DNA of 64,000 nucleotides from positions 109,489,447-109,553,446 of the forward strand of contig CM061920.1 in the NCBI GenBank assembly GCA_031002005.1, written 5' to 3'. Positions 22,706 through 34,309 of the stretch are shown here, one piece after another (position 1 is the stretch's first letter; every line of letters begins with the position of its first letter). The stretch comes from Vandiemenella viatica (lineage: Eukaryota; Arthropoda; Insecta; Orthoptera; Morabidae). The notes beneath the pieces were generated by a model. The model was not told the origin of the DNA. It worked only from the letters and a program-made list of their open reading frames with translations, and did no database searches. The position numbers and the translations under genes are program-made.

Positions 22706-22893
22706 CTGCCTTGCTGCAAGTCCTGTACATGCTGCAATTCCCAAGAGGTTGAATACTGCAGAGCCCACAATGGCACCTACACCAATGTCACTCTGAGTAA
22801 CAAATACTCCAATCACACTGGTGCACAGCTCAGGAACAGAAGTAGCAAATGCCATAAAGGTGGCCCCAGCCACATCTGGTGAAATTTTAAACT
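22706..22893 (-). CDS. SLC24-type Na/K/Ca exchanger, exon 3 (alpha-1 repeat)
   Basis: 188-bp exon on the minus strand. Acceptor TTTTCAG before 22893; donor GTGGGC after 22706. Enters with two bases, completing a Glu codon started at 34723, and ends in phase 0. Encodes about residues 87-149, containing the alpha-1 repeat that forms half of the ion-binding pocket: DVAGATFMAFATSVPEL, then TSVIGVF, a DIGVGAIVGSAVFNLL motif and a following hydrophobic helix. The acidic residue of PEL and the GSAVFN motif, both conserved in K-dependent Na/Ca exchangers, are intact. The usual Gly-Ser-Ser-Ala before PEL is Ala-Thr-Ser-Val here, as recalled from the family rather than aligned. The protein would sit in a plasma or organelle membrane and exchange Na for Ca plus K. 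Confidence 0.95.
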
Positions 22894-22899
22894 CTGAAA

Positions 22900-23630
22900 A
22901 CATAAAAAAAATTATAAAATATATTTGATACATTCATTGAGCTTATTGTATTGATTACATGTGAAGTACATCTGAGAAAAAGCTTTACAAATTCTTTCTT
23001 TTTTTTAATTAAAAAGAAACCCTTTTTTTTTCCAAGTTCTATGTTGAAGAGCTCTATCTCAGATGTAGACCTGTGTCCAGCCAACCCACATTTCCGTCCC
23101 TAGAATCAAAGAACAGCTCCACCCCCAGTGTCCAAATCATCAAGCTTTGTTCTCATTCTCAGTTTCCCACACCCAACTAACTTAAGCCACAGGCTCTTTT
23201 CTCACATTTGAAGAAACAAAAATTGTCTGTTGTAAACATTTTATCATCTCTTCTGTTAAAAGCTCATCTTTCTGTTCTCACCAATGGGCCTTCCTTTTCT
23301 CTACTCTCAAGTTTAACATTACTATTCTGGTAAATTTGAAAATACCATCCAAATTGCTGTGGTAGTTTTTGTGTGATACTGTTTCAAGCCTTCCAACAGA
23401 TTTATAATAGTATAGATTTACCACACCAAGACAATTTCAAGACTGATAAATGTCCTTTAATTTGGAAACTAATAAGAAACTATATCAGAAAGTGAAAAAA
23501 TTATTGTATGACTCTGGGAATAAATATGTTCTATTGCAAGTAGTAGACAAATATTGTAACAAGGCAGTTATTTGTAAATATACAAGTGTTTTCTGGATAA
23601 AGTGAATATTAAAAAGTTATGAAAGATAAA
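22900..23630. other. Unassigned intronic spacer
   Basis: Contains T-rich runs near 23005-23035 and a pyrimidine-rich stretch 23090-23330 with no recognised element. Confidence 0.3.
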
Positions 23631-23635
23631 TTATA

Positions 23636-23730
23636 TCAAACACTCACCAAAATTGAAGGGAGAAGGGCAACAGCAACACAAAATAATATACAAACACAAA
23701 AAACACAATATTTTGAGGTTCATCACTCAC
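23636..23730 (-). repeat. Inverted Penelope-like 3' end upstream of the ORF
   Basis: On the minus strand: CTCAAAATATTGTGTTTTTT, TATTATTTTGTGTTGC, CTCCCTTCAATTTTGGTGAG. This matches the downstream end of this element family but lies in opposite orientation just before the ORF at 23752. Confidence 0.6.
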
Positions 23731-23751
23731 CAAAGTTGAAGGCTGCTATGG

Positions 23752-25962
23752 TTGAAGAACAATGTCAGTGATCAACCTCTCGTCCACGTCTTTGTCATGA
23801 ACCACAACTCTCTATCCTCTCCAAGGGACTTTCCTTCTCGCCTATTCCTAAGTTCGACCATGCTGCTCTGGTTCGGGACTCGCTTGCTTTCTGCCGCACA
23901 CTCCGCTGGCGGTATCACTTTGCTACCACAACGCCGACATGACAGCTGCCGAGGTGAGATTGAGTCCAGCTTAGAGCAGTTCAAACCACCATCCCAACTT
24001 GACCCTCCTCCACTTCCCCAAAATCATCTCCTCCTCCTGTTCCAAGACTTCCTCACATCGACCTTATCCTCAAAATCTTTCCTCAACTCTATTCCCAACT
24101 CCAATAACCTCAACCCTACTGAAATCCGGGCCATGAGAGAACTGTCCAATAACAAAAATATCATTAACCTTCCAGCAGACAAGGGCTCCACCACCCTGGT
24201 CATGGACCGCAGTGACTACGATGCTGAGGCCCTTAAACAGCTCTCTGATACCAACACCTATCGTCCACATGCCACAGATCCCACCTCTTCCATCTGCCTC
24301 AAAATTCGCTCCTTCCTGGACCTCCTAGGCCCCTTACAAGGTCTTTCTTCACAATCATTATCGCTTCTCACCCCTCAAAATCCCCGCACACCTACTTTGT
24401 ACCTTCTCCCCAAGATACACAAGGCTGGTAATCCGGGACGACCTATAGTTGCGGCCTATGGTTCCCTCACTGAACGGATTTCAGCCTCGGTGGATCAACA
24501 CCTCCAACCTTTTGTGCAGAACCTTCCATCTTACATCAAAGACACACCACATTTTTTTGAGCGTCTGTCAAAAGTCCCCAGTCCTCTACCACCAGACTCC
24601 CTCCTTGTTTCAATTGATGTAACCTCCTTGTACACCACCATTCCCTACCTTGAAGGGCTCAGTTCCCTTCAGCACTTCTTGGATATGCGCCCTCCAAACA
24701 GTCTTCCCAGAACATCCTTTCTCATATCCGTAGCCAACTTTATCCTCTCCAAAAACTATTTCTCCTTCAACTCCCAGATTTACCACCAGATACACGGCAC
24801 TGCCATGGGTACCCGCATGGCCCCGTCCTATGCTAACCTTTTCCTGGGCCGTCTGGAAAATATTTTCTGAAGAATTCCCCCCTCAGTCCCTTCATGTGGT
24901 TCAGATACATAGATGATATAGTTATGATCTGGACCCACGGGGGGGACCACATCCCAGACTTCCTCAACTCACTAAATGATAATCACTCCATCAATTTCAC
25001 ATGGTCATATTCCCACACCTGTATAACCTTCCTTGACATAGATATCACCCTACGACAGGGGACCCTCCATACCTCAGTACACATCAAAACCGACCAATTT
25101 ACAACAATACCTACACGTTGACAGTTGTCACCCCTTCCACATTAAATGTTCCCTCCCATACAGCCTTGCAATCCATGGCAGACTCATCTGTTCTGATCAT
25201 GAATCAATCTCCAGTTACTCCCAAAAACTATCCCAAGCCCTTGTTTCCCACCGATACCCCCATGATCTTGTGGGAAAAAAAATTTCCCATGCCATCACCC
25301 ACAACCCTCGTTCTGCACCTCCTAAAGCTGACCATGGACCAACACTTGTCACCCAGTTCTTTCCTGGCCTGGAATCTGCCAACCAGATACTCCGCCGTGG
25401 GCATGATTTCTTACGTTCCTTCCCTGAAATTCATCTCCTCCTTCCCAAAATCCTACCCACTGCTCCCCGCACTTGCTTCAGCAGACCGCCCAATCTGTAC
25501 AACATCTTGGTCTACAAGTATTTACCTGCCGACTCTCCTAGACCTCCACAGGGATCTTTCCCGTGTAACAGACCCCGCTGTAAAACTTGCAGCATGCACC
25601 CTGCCACCACTACTTACTCTAATCCTGTCACAGGCGAATCTTTCCCTATAATTGGACATGCCACATGTGCTACCACTCACCTTATTTACCAACTCACCTG
25701 CATCCACTGCACTGCCTCTTACATTGGTCTCACCACTCAACAACTTTCCTACAGAAAGAATGGCCACAGGCAAACAGTTTATACTTCCAACCCAGACCAT
25801 CCCATGGCAATTCATGTGAACTTCCATAATTCAAACAACCTCAACACCTGTTTCACAGTTAGAGCTATTAGAGTTTTTCCTAATACCACCACCCCTTCAG
25901 AACTCCGCAGATGGGAACTAGCCTACCAACATATCCTTGACACCAGACACACCCCTGCCTAA
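23752..25962 (+). pseudogene. Penelope-like element ORF: reverse transcriptase plus GIY-YIG endonuclease
   Basis: Domains in order: NLPADKGSTTLVMDRSDY (24157), LYLLPKIHKAGNPGRP (24400), SIDVTSLYTTIP (24613), GTAMGTRMAPSYANLF (24799), then after a frameshift near 24870 the catalytic FRYIDDIVMIW (24899) and ITFLDIDITLRQG (25024), then after another frameshift near 25100 CHPFHIKCSLPYSL, a FPGLES linker, a Cys-rich CNRPRCKTC (25564), and the GIY-YIG nuclease with LIYQLTC, SYIGLT, a basic NGHRQ and a final SELRRWELAYQ. This order (RT then GIY-YIG) defines Penelope-like elements, which integrate by target-primed reverse transcription. The true third frame runs 25127-25962; the overlapping frame at 25118-25651 is a shadow. 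Two frameshifts make it inactive, but motifs are well preserved, so it is fairly young. Confidence 0.9.
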
Positions 25963-26400
25963 ACCTATGTTAAACCTGTCACTTGCCATCTCTCATTTCA
26001 TTTTACAGTCGGTTATTTTTATATGTACATTACATCTATTCATTTTATATATATATATAAAAATTCTTCCTATCTCCCTTTATTTTCAATTATAACATTT
26101 TGAATTATGCTACACAAAGATTATATTGATTTGTTTCACTTGTATCGCTGGTCAAGCCTATTCCCCCCCCCCCCTTTTCCAGCAATTCTACCACTACCAC
26201 GCGTTTTCCGCCTGTGCTTCATTCATGTGGCGGGTTGGGATGTGACCACATCTTTCCCCCTGCCATATGTCTCACCTCCCACATGACTAAGACTAAAGTC
26301 GAAATATTGTGCAATTCGTTTGTTTTTGTGTTTTTACGTGTCTCGCCCTCCTGCCTTCATCTGTGGTAAGTGACGGATAACTGTTTGTTTTCCCTATCCT
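25963..26400 (+). other. 3' region of Penelope-like element with hammerhead-like motif
   Basis: Follows the ORF stop. Contains (TA)n near 26046 and a poly-C run near 26162-26174. At 26284-26304 TGACTAA, a GACTAAAGTC hairpin and GAAA occur in hammerhead order, with two core bases changed. Then come TTTTTGTGTTTTTACGTG and CTGCCTTCATCTGTGGTAAG, which recur as a palindrome at 61201-61399. Confidence 0.55.
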
Positions 26401-26483
26401 ATCTTATTTTCAGTGCCTCGCGGCAGATTCTTTGTTTCCTTTATCCAACATATATGACAAACACACGAATGCACAATATTTCA

Positions 26484-26580
26484 GTTTTACACCTTATTCA
26501 TGCTGTAGGAAATGAGTCATGTGGTTTGGGAGGTGTGCACATGACTCATTTCCTACAGTATGAATAAGGAGTAAAATGGA
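26484..26580. repeat. Perfect-looking hairpin, about 40-bp arms
   Basis: TACACCTTATTCATGCTGTAGGAAATGAGTCATG (broken here as two blocks: TACACCTTATTCATGCTG and TAGGAAATGAGTCATG) is answered by CATGACTCATTTCCTACAG and TATGAATAAGGAGTA across about 18 bases. Confidence 0.75.
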
Positions 26581-26689
26581 AATAGTGTGTATTCTTGTGT
26601 TCATCATGTATGTTCTTCATCTATCACAGAATTCAACTTTGGTGAGTGATGAGTAATTTTCCCTTTCCATGTAATTTATCTTGCCTAAA

Positions 26690-28200
26690 CCCATTTCATT
26701 TTTCCCTACTTAAATCTTTTGGGGTTAATCTTTTATCAAGTGGAAAGAAACATGTGACTGAGCTTGCACAAGCTTCGCAGTCAACACAGCCACACACAAA
26801 ATCAGAGGTGGTGGGGGGAACAACGACGATATAATCACAAATATTAATTCACAAGAAAGAAAAATGGCACATTTAAAAGGAGAAAAAGTAATAATAATCA
26901 AAAATAAATTTTGAAAGGAGATCTACATTTATAACACTATTGCACTGGCCAGTGATGTGTCTGACAGTGTGAGGATGGAGGTATTATCTGAAATTGAGGC
27001 ATGGGGGATGTCTAGTTTGCAGGATGTGTTGACAGGACAATTCCCAACTGCGGAGTTAAGATTGGGAAGTGGTATCTGGAAGTACTCTTAATGCTCTGGC
27101 TGTGAAGCAGTTACTGAGATCGTGGGTATTGTGAGTGCTGGTATGGTGAGCAACAGGATGTATAGGTTTTGGCAGTAAACTGTTTGTGATCATTCATTCT
27201 AATGGTTAATAAATTTGAGGTAAGGCTGATGTAGCAACTTTGGCAGTGGAGGCAGGTGAGCTGGTATGTGAAATGTGTTGTGGTACAAGTGTCATGACCT
27301 GTGATGGGGTAGGTTTCAACAGTAGTAGGGTTTCAACAGGTTGTGGTAGTTGGATGCAAACTGTATGTTTGAATCAATGCCTGTTACATGGGAAGGATCT
27401 GAATGGTGGTTTAGGAGCACCATAGGGTTGATATTTGTGTACAAAGTAGGTGAAGGTGATGGGAAGGATAGTGGGAAGATGCAATGCATTTCAGGAATGG
27501 ATCTGAGGAAGTCATAGCAAAAACGAAGAATTTGGTATAGCGATTCTAGGCCAGGGAAAAACTGGGTGAGAGAAACAGGGATCTCTTTAGTTTTGGTTTG
27601 TGTGTATTGGCATGATGGACAGTTCTTGACATCTGTTTTTGGAATTATTCTGGAGGATAATTGGGCTTTATGAGCGCCTAGGTCAAAGCCATTAGAGTAC
27701 TTCCAGATACCATTTCCCAATCTGAACTCCACTGGTGGTAATAGGCCTGTCAACTCATCCTGCAGACTAGACACCCTCCAGACCTCTATCTTCACACTGT
27801 CATATATATATATACCTTATTTTGAAATTAATTTTTTATTATTTATGCCTTTAATGTTCCATTTTTCTTTCTTGTGAATTTAAGGAATATAATATTAAAA
27901 TTTATAAATCAGAAAAGTAAATGGGGGAGGAATTTAATATTCTAATTATAAAAGAAAAATATATATAAAGGGGTAATTAAATGACTAGGGGATTTGCCAC
28001 TGGAGTGTTAGAACCATCACAATTAAAATTAATAGTAATATTTACTATCATATTATCATTTCTCTCCCTACCACCTCTGATTGTCAGTTTCATTCTGCAT
28101 GTGGCTGTGTTGACCGTAAAGCTTGTGCAAGCTCAGCCACATGTTTCCTTCCACTTGATAAATTGTTAACCGCAAAGTATTGTGTTTTTGTTATGTATTT
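26690..28200. repeat. Large imperfect inverted repeat of Penelope-like sequence
   Basis: Left arm about 26690-27110, right arm about 27680-28200, unique centre about 27110-27680. Outer arm text: GAGCTTGCACAAGCTTCGCA with CACAGCCACAC near 26759 against GCTTGTGCAAGCTCAGCC near 28119. Middle: CCATTTTTCTTTCTTGTGAA at 27859 against its complement near 26850. Inner: GTATCTGGAAGTACTCT at 27072 against AGAGTACTTCCAGATACC near 27695. The minus-strand frame through the right arm and centre encodes Penelope text (TQFFPGLESLYQILRF, SIPEMHCIFP). After the right arm comes a Penelope 3' end (CTCCCTTCAACTTTGG near 28230). Confidence 0.7.
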
Positions 28201-28329
28201 GTATATTATTTTGTGTTGTTCCTGCCCTCCTCCCTTCAACTTTGGTTAGTGTAGGGTATCATTTATCTTTCCTTTCCACATAAATATTGCCTTACACCAT
28301 TTCTTTCACTCCATTGTTGTTATCAAAAT

Positions 28330-30705
28330 TGTAAGAGAACAAAGTTTACCAGGGTTAGATAAAGATATAATCACCTTAACTCTAACCATGTTACTTATGT
28401 GCCATCTGGATTATTGATTGTTCTAAAATTCTTGCGGCTTCCACCTAGCTTGATTAAACCCCAAATTAGGAAAGGTAAGGTTCACATAGTAATAAAAGTC
28501 ACTGCTAGTAAGTTCAAATTCAAAGTTACACTATGTTCTCAGAAAAATTGTACAAGTCCAAACAGTTGATGGCTATCGGAAAATCTTTACCAAGTTTGTA
28601 GATTACAAGTTTGTAGATTACAAGTTATGAAAAATGATCATACCAGATCAAATCCGATTGTAAAATTTTAAAAATCACATAGAAATTAATTTGAACTGTT
28701 CTCCTGTACTACAAAATTCCAAGATGTCAGCCCCACACATTTCTCACCGCACCACACTTGCTGCTTTCCCATGCAGAATGCTACACAATCTGACAACCTC
28801 TCCGCTCCAGTAGTCACTAGCAAAAAGGCACCAGGAAGTGCCCATTGACTGTATATATAGACTTTCGATGAATTACTCCACATTCAAAGGTCAAATGGTG
28901 TAAAAACTGTGTATTCATGTGCCAGTCTTACAAAATAGTTCTTCATTTTTAGCTCTCCCTACTCCTATCATTCTGAAATTTTACCAGTAGATAAATGTAA
29001 ATTTTGATCCTTATGAAAATTTAACCGTTTAGCTGTACAAATTATTTTCTGTGATTCCAAAACTTGCTCATAACTTCTACAATTTTACAGCTACGAGGCT
29101 CAAACAATGTTTATTTAACTTCTAATAGAATTATCTTTCATTTTACACTAAAAAAGCTATGTTTATTGCTCTACAGAAAAAATGTGAATTATGACGCATA
29201 TCTCTTTACAAGGCTTACTAAAACTTGTTTCAAATAAATTATAGTGTATTCTGAAAATGTTTTTCCCACCTTAAATTTATGTGTATTACTCAAATGATTA
29301 ATTTTCCTTCATGCTATGTGTCTGACTTTACTATATAATGTTTAAAAAACAACCTTTAAACTTTGCTGAGATTTCCTAAACTTTAGAATGTTGTGCAAGA
29401 AAAATTTAAGTTTTGCTCTAGCTATAAGCTGACTTCCTATATCTTTCCAAAATTCGACTTCTTGAATTTTAAAGTGTGTAATTATGTGTTAAATTTTTCA
29501 ATTCGGCTTTTAGTTTTAACATCTTTAAACTTTTTAGTATGATTTCCTTGCTATAAAATTTATTGTCTTTTGACTGTTTCTTACTATACTGAATATCTTT
29601 CAAAGTGAAGAAAATATTAACTTTAGCGAAATTACATCGAAACAAAATATTGCATGTGCAGATGTTATGTTGTGTCCTTCTGCAGCTGTTTAGATTTAGA
29701 ATTTGAATTTACTATTTAAACTTTATTTATTGTCTGAATTAACTGTTTAGTATGTTTTATTTCCTGAATGACCTCCAAAAATGACTCTAAGACTGTGGTA
29801 TTGTGTGGTTCACCTGAGCATGTTATACTGTAAACAAATTTCACTATGCAACTTTACGAAATTCTAAGCTAGTTCACAAAATGTTAGCATAGTTAATCTA
29901 GATGTCTGGGATATTTGGAGTAGTTTTGAAATTTCATAAGTTATCAGTAAAGAATAAAGTATTAATTACTAAATAAATGAATATCATTAGGCAAGATGTA
30001 CGAAAGCTTTGGAAATTAAAGGAAATGGTTCTGCATTGTTTTCATAGTTTTAGAAGGTTGGAGGAGTAATTTTAGCTAAAATTTGCTATTTGGGAATGCC
30101 TGAATTTATGGTAATTTCTGTTGGCATATGTAGAAAGGTGATGGTTTACAAGAATATGAGGTAATCTAAAGTGACAATTTTGGTAGGAAGTCAATTTACT
30201 GTAAGATCTGTTTGGAACAGGTATATGCTGATTTAATTATCTAGTTAGGCAAAAAAATTTGTAAAATGTGTTGAAGGCAACTGAAAATGTTTTTAAAAAA
30301 ATATGGGCAAAATTTCTTTCAAATATTTTCAGGAGCTTTTTGGATACTTAAATGAGTTATACATTTTACTGGGTGAAGCAATGGTGGTGAACTTGCTGTG
30401 ATTGATTGTTGGAGTGATTTGTACAGCTACCTAAGAATTTTTAATCTTTGGAGAAGAAATCTTGATTAAAATAAATTTAACAATCAAAATTGCACCTCAA
30501 ATAATTGGTGGTGGCTGGTGGAAAAATATTTGATCAAATCATTAAACCTAACAATGAACTAAAAACTTTATTCTTATTGTTTATTAGCTTTGTGATCCAA
30601 GTGAATCATTTTATTAATATTTCCTTGATCACTAAGGGGACAGCCGTTTCAAAATAAGTATATTGCATTAAACAGCAGTGACAAAAAAACTATCAAACCC
30701 TTTAT
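28330..30705. other. Unassigned AT-rich block, possible LTR-like element
   Basis: Starts with TGTAAGAGAAC near 28331, similar to the first bases of the unit at 15852, and has a TATATATAG near 28851. I could not find a matching end or a target duplication, and no coding region is visible. Left unclassified. Confidence 0.25.
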
Positions 30706-30763
30706 ATAGAACAGTGGTTCCCAATTAGTGGTGTGTGTAGTTTCAAGGGATATGCACTGTAAT

Positions 30764-31151
30764 AGTCGAATTGTAATATAGTTAAAGTTATCGCATTAGT
30801 CTGTGGCAGGCATATGGCAAGAGGCGGGCAATGCCTTGGCTGGGGAAGTAGGTTACGCTCGCTCAGCGAATCAGCAAATAGCTGGTGGTCGCGTGGATAA
30901 CCTTCGGGAAATCGATGGAAACCTCAGGTCATTGGCTGACTAACTGATGACGGTAAAACGTGACCAGCTGTCTCGTGGAGCTTCTGGAACACGATCAAAC
31001 ACGGAGGTCGTTGCCTGGCCGTTAAGGCTAGGTAAGCGGTTACGCTGTCGTCACGAGTGGCAAACGCATATAAATGATCCGCCCTGAGGTTGAGGTGGGA
31101 GGGGGGGCCGGCGCAAATGTGAATATTGGCCACCAATATGTCCGTCTGAGC
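30764..31151 (+). mobile_element. Foldback/MITE unit, left copy (truncated)
   Basis: Begins AGTCGAATTGTAATATAG and matches, in opposite orientation, the complete copy at 33811-34309: GCAAGAGGCGGGCAAT, GGTTACGCTCGCTCAG, GTCGCGTGGATAACCTT, GAGGTCGTTGCCTGGCC, AATATTGGCCACCAATATG. Its right-hand inverted terminus is replaced by other sequence after CCGTCTGAGC. Confidence 0.7.
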
Positions 31152-32101
31152 ATCCGGCCTCGACTTGCCAGCCACGCGCCTAGCCCACATTACAGCCCAC
31201 CATGCCACACGATGGTAGTGAGTGTTATCTGCCCAATTCGCCTAACAGCAGCTGTGAAGTTCTATTGACAGGGAGCCACTGAAGTTGTAGTCTCCATAAT
31301 TGAAGATTAATCAATCAGAAGAAGTGTGCCAACTTGCTCTTTTAGTAGAAGCTCCCTTCAACACCATCTGCAACTCAGAATGTTCAGTATCATCCACTAT
31401 CATCCAGACCAGGAGGGGCACCAGAGCTGTGACACCAAGAGAACCGACAGGCAAGTAAGTTCCCATCGGACCTGCACTGTAGCACAACATTTTCAGCCAT
31501 TCTTGACAAGCATATAGTAGCGAACTAGCTATTTCAAATTGGTGATCAGTAAATAAATGACAAAACCTATGAACTGACAGGCGATGAGAAACAGGAACTA
31601 ATCAAGTCCTATGAGCCTGATCGAAGAATCTTAGAATCATCGTTGTCTGTAATAAGTACGGAATTGTACCAGAAGATATCACTTAAGAAACCCAACACAT
31701 TTGAGCAAGCTTTACAGTTTGGCATATTGTTTGAACAAGTAAAAAGGAGGTCTGCAGAAGGTAAGCCTAGACAGTCTAACCAAGTTTTCTATACCCAAAA
31801 AATAGTGAAATGTTTTTCTTGCGATCATTACCAGAGAGACTGTTTTCTTAATCCGCACAATCAGAGAGCAAACCGAGCTAAGCCTCCACAGAGCAGGTTT
31901 TCAAGTTTTAAGGGTAAGTTTGAAGCTCCATGCTCGCAGTGTCATCATAAGAATCAACAGGAAAGTAATCACGGTACTAGAAAGTGTTATTGGAATCACA
32001 ATAATCAGTGCAGGGGTAAATTGAAGCAATGGTCTAAGAATGAAAACTCATGTGGGCCCAGCAGTGACAAGGTAAGTGGAAAAATAGTTAAGCAAACCTA
32101 G
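31152..32101 (+). pseudogene. Gypsy-like element, leader and gag-like region
   Basis: The frame 31643-32101 includes EQALQFGILFEQVKRR and a zinc-knuckle-like CFSCDHYQRDC followed by basic, Gln- and Asn-rich sequence, a layout like the end of Gypsy gag. Earlier gag is broken by stops. The sequence lies between the left foldback copy and the protease/RT part and is in the same orientation. Confidence 0.55.
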
Positions 32102-32261
32102 ACTTCGTCAAGCCAGTAGGAAAATTAGTACGGGGTAACTGTGAGCCCGCCCTGTTACCTGACATTAGAGTCCCAATAGCCAAAACATGGTACAGTAGAG
32201 GGTAACTATCAGGGTATCTCACAATAATAGCTAACTGCCATGATAGGATCTTTAATTTTTA

Positions 32262-33810
32262 TTAGACTCTGGTGCAAGTTGTAATCTGTTGTGTGAAGAG
32301 ATATGTGGGACGGAAGGACTAAACCCACCCAACTGTAAAATAGTAAGTTTAGATGCGTCTAACGAGATACCAGTGCTAGGAGTTAAAGATGTAGAATTTC
32401 AAATTGAGGGAGAAAGATTTGTGACAACGGTATATGTAGTACTGTCCTTAGGTCCAAAGTTAGACGGGATCCTTGGGTTATCATTTTTAAAGCAGTACAA
32501 AGTGGTTTCGGACTTCTCAGTCAGCACTATTAGTCTTAGGAATTGCAGTGGCAAATGCCATCTAGTAATGCTCAAAGACCCCAAAAAGTGTTTAGTGGGG
32601 AAGGCAGATATGCAATCCCCTTCAGAAAAGACGCATTGGTCAACTGTAAAATCCGATGCCATGTATATTGTCCCAGGCTCCTCAGGGTGGATCTTTCCAA
32701 TTCCTAAGGGAATGGAGTTGGAGGCTGGGGCTACTGTGGTAATAGATCCTTTGCCCATGAACGAATTTTTGGATCAGAGAAGAACGTATGTCAAGCGAAG
32801 TATATGTGAGATTAGTATGATTAAAGGAAAAGCTTGTATTCCCATCGTACTAGAAAACTTCAGGAATGGCCCTGTAGAAATTCCACCAAAACAAATAATA
32901 GCAAATGTGTCGGTGTTAAGCGACAATGTTTTTTTGCAAACCACTCCTAGCTCAGGTGAGAGTGATGGTATAGATATAAAGCAAGTAAGTTGTCATTTGG
33001 CCGTACCAGTCATTGATTTTAAGGATAAAATAATTCATTTGCCAGAGCATCAACAAGAGAAACTGGAAGCACTGTTAAAGGAGTATCTAACGTTATTCGC
33101 ACCTAAACAAGTGTTACCTCAAACCAGCCTTGTGAAGCACCATATTTTAACGGGGGTTGCGCCTCCAACTAAAATGCGTCCCTATAGGGTCCCCGTGAAT
33201 CAAAGGAAGATTCTAGATGAATTAATCGAGCAGCTATTAAGGGATGGTATTATTCAATAATCGGAATCACCTTGTTCATCACCAGTAGTCTTAACTCCAA
33301 AAAAAGCGGTCGATGGGGAGGTACAATACTGTTTCTGTGTTGACTGTAGGCGACTGAATATAGTTACCATACCAGAAGTGTATCCTTTGCCTTCCATTTC
33401 TGAAACAGTAGACTGCTTGTTGAATTGTCAGCCCTTCTCCACCCTAGACTTGGAGTCTGGCTATCACCAAGTGAGTATGGCATTAGAGGACATTCAAAAA
33501 ACAGCTTTTTGCACACCCAACATATTATATGAATATTGTAAAATTCCATATGGTTTGCGCAATGTAGGCGCGACATTCCAATGATTGCTAGACACGGTCC
33601 TTAGACACATAAAAACGCAATACTGTATAGTCTATGTAGATGATATCGTGGCATTCTCAAAATCGTTCAAAGAACACATAAATCACCTCAGAGAGGTGTT
33701 CGAGCATCTCAGAAAGGCTAACTTGACGTTGTTCTACAAGAAATGTCATTTCATCCACGAGGAAATTGATTATCTCAGTCATTTAATTTCGAAAGAGGTA
33801 GTGATATACT
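32262..33810 (+). pseudogene. Gypsy-like pol fragment: protease and N-terminal reverse transcriptase
   Basis: Aspartic protease starts with LLDSGASCNLL at 32263, with the flap/hydrophobic end DGILGLSFLKQY near 32465. RT follows: HHILTGVAPPTKMRPYRVP (33140), CVDCRRLNIVTIPEVYPLP (33340), FSTLDLESGYHQV (33438), TAFCTPNILYEY, IPYGLRNVGATFQ, the catalytic CIVYVDDIVAFSKSF (33623) and KCHFIHEEIDYLSH. Stops occur at 33258 and 33582. The sequence ends abruptly at the foldback copy starting 33811, so RNase H, integrase and 3' LTR are missing. Dead fragment. Confidence 0.85.
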
Positions 33811-34309
33811 AGTCCAATTGTAAATAGTTAAAGTTATCGCATTAGTCTGTGGCAGGCGTACGGCAAGAGGCGGGCAATTCCTTGGCCTGGCAACTAGGTT
33901 ATGCTCGCTCAGACGGACATAATGGTGGCCAATATTCACTCTTGCAACTGACCCCCCCCTCCCCCCCAACCTCAGGGCAGATCATTAATACACGTTAGCC
34001 CCTCGTGACGACAGCATGACCACTTACCTAGCCTAAAAGGCCAGGCAACGACCTCTGTGTTTGATCATGTTCCAGAAGCTCCACCAGAGAGCTAGTCACG
34101 TTTTACCATCGTCATTTGGTCAGCCAAATGACCTGATGTTTCCATTGATTTCTCAAAGGTTATCCACGCGACCGCCTGTGTGAGTGGCCAGCTAATTGCT
34201 GATTCACTGAGCGAGCGTAACCTACTTGCTGGGCCGTGGTATTGCCCGCCTCTTGCCGTACGCCTGCTGCAGACTAATGTGATAACTTTAACTATATTAC
34301 AATTGGACT
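33811..34309 (-). mobile_element. Foldback/MITE unit, complete copy (499 bp)
   Basis: Begins AGTCCAATTGTAAATAG and ends ATATTACAATTGGACT: inverted termini of about 68 bp including GGCAGGCGTACGGCAAGAGG and its complement near 34251. No ORF. Non-autonomous DNA transposon by structure; no target duplication is evident. The left copy lies at 30764-31151 in inverse orientation. Confidence 0.7.

Noticed and set aside
25118..25651. 177-codon plus-strand frame
   Set aside because: Overlaps the real Penelope frame (CHPFHIKCSLPYSL, then the GIY-YIG part) in another phase.
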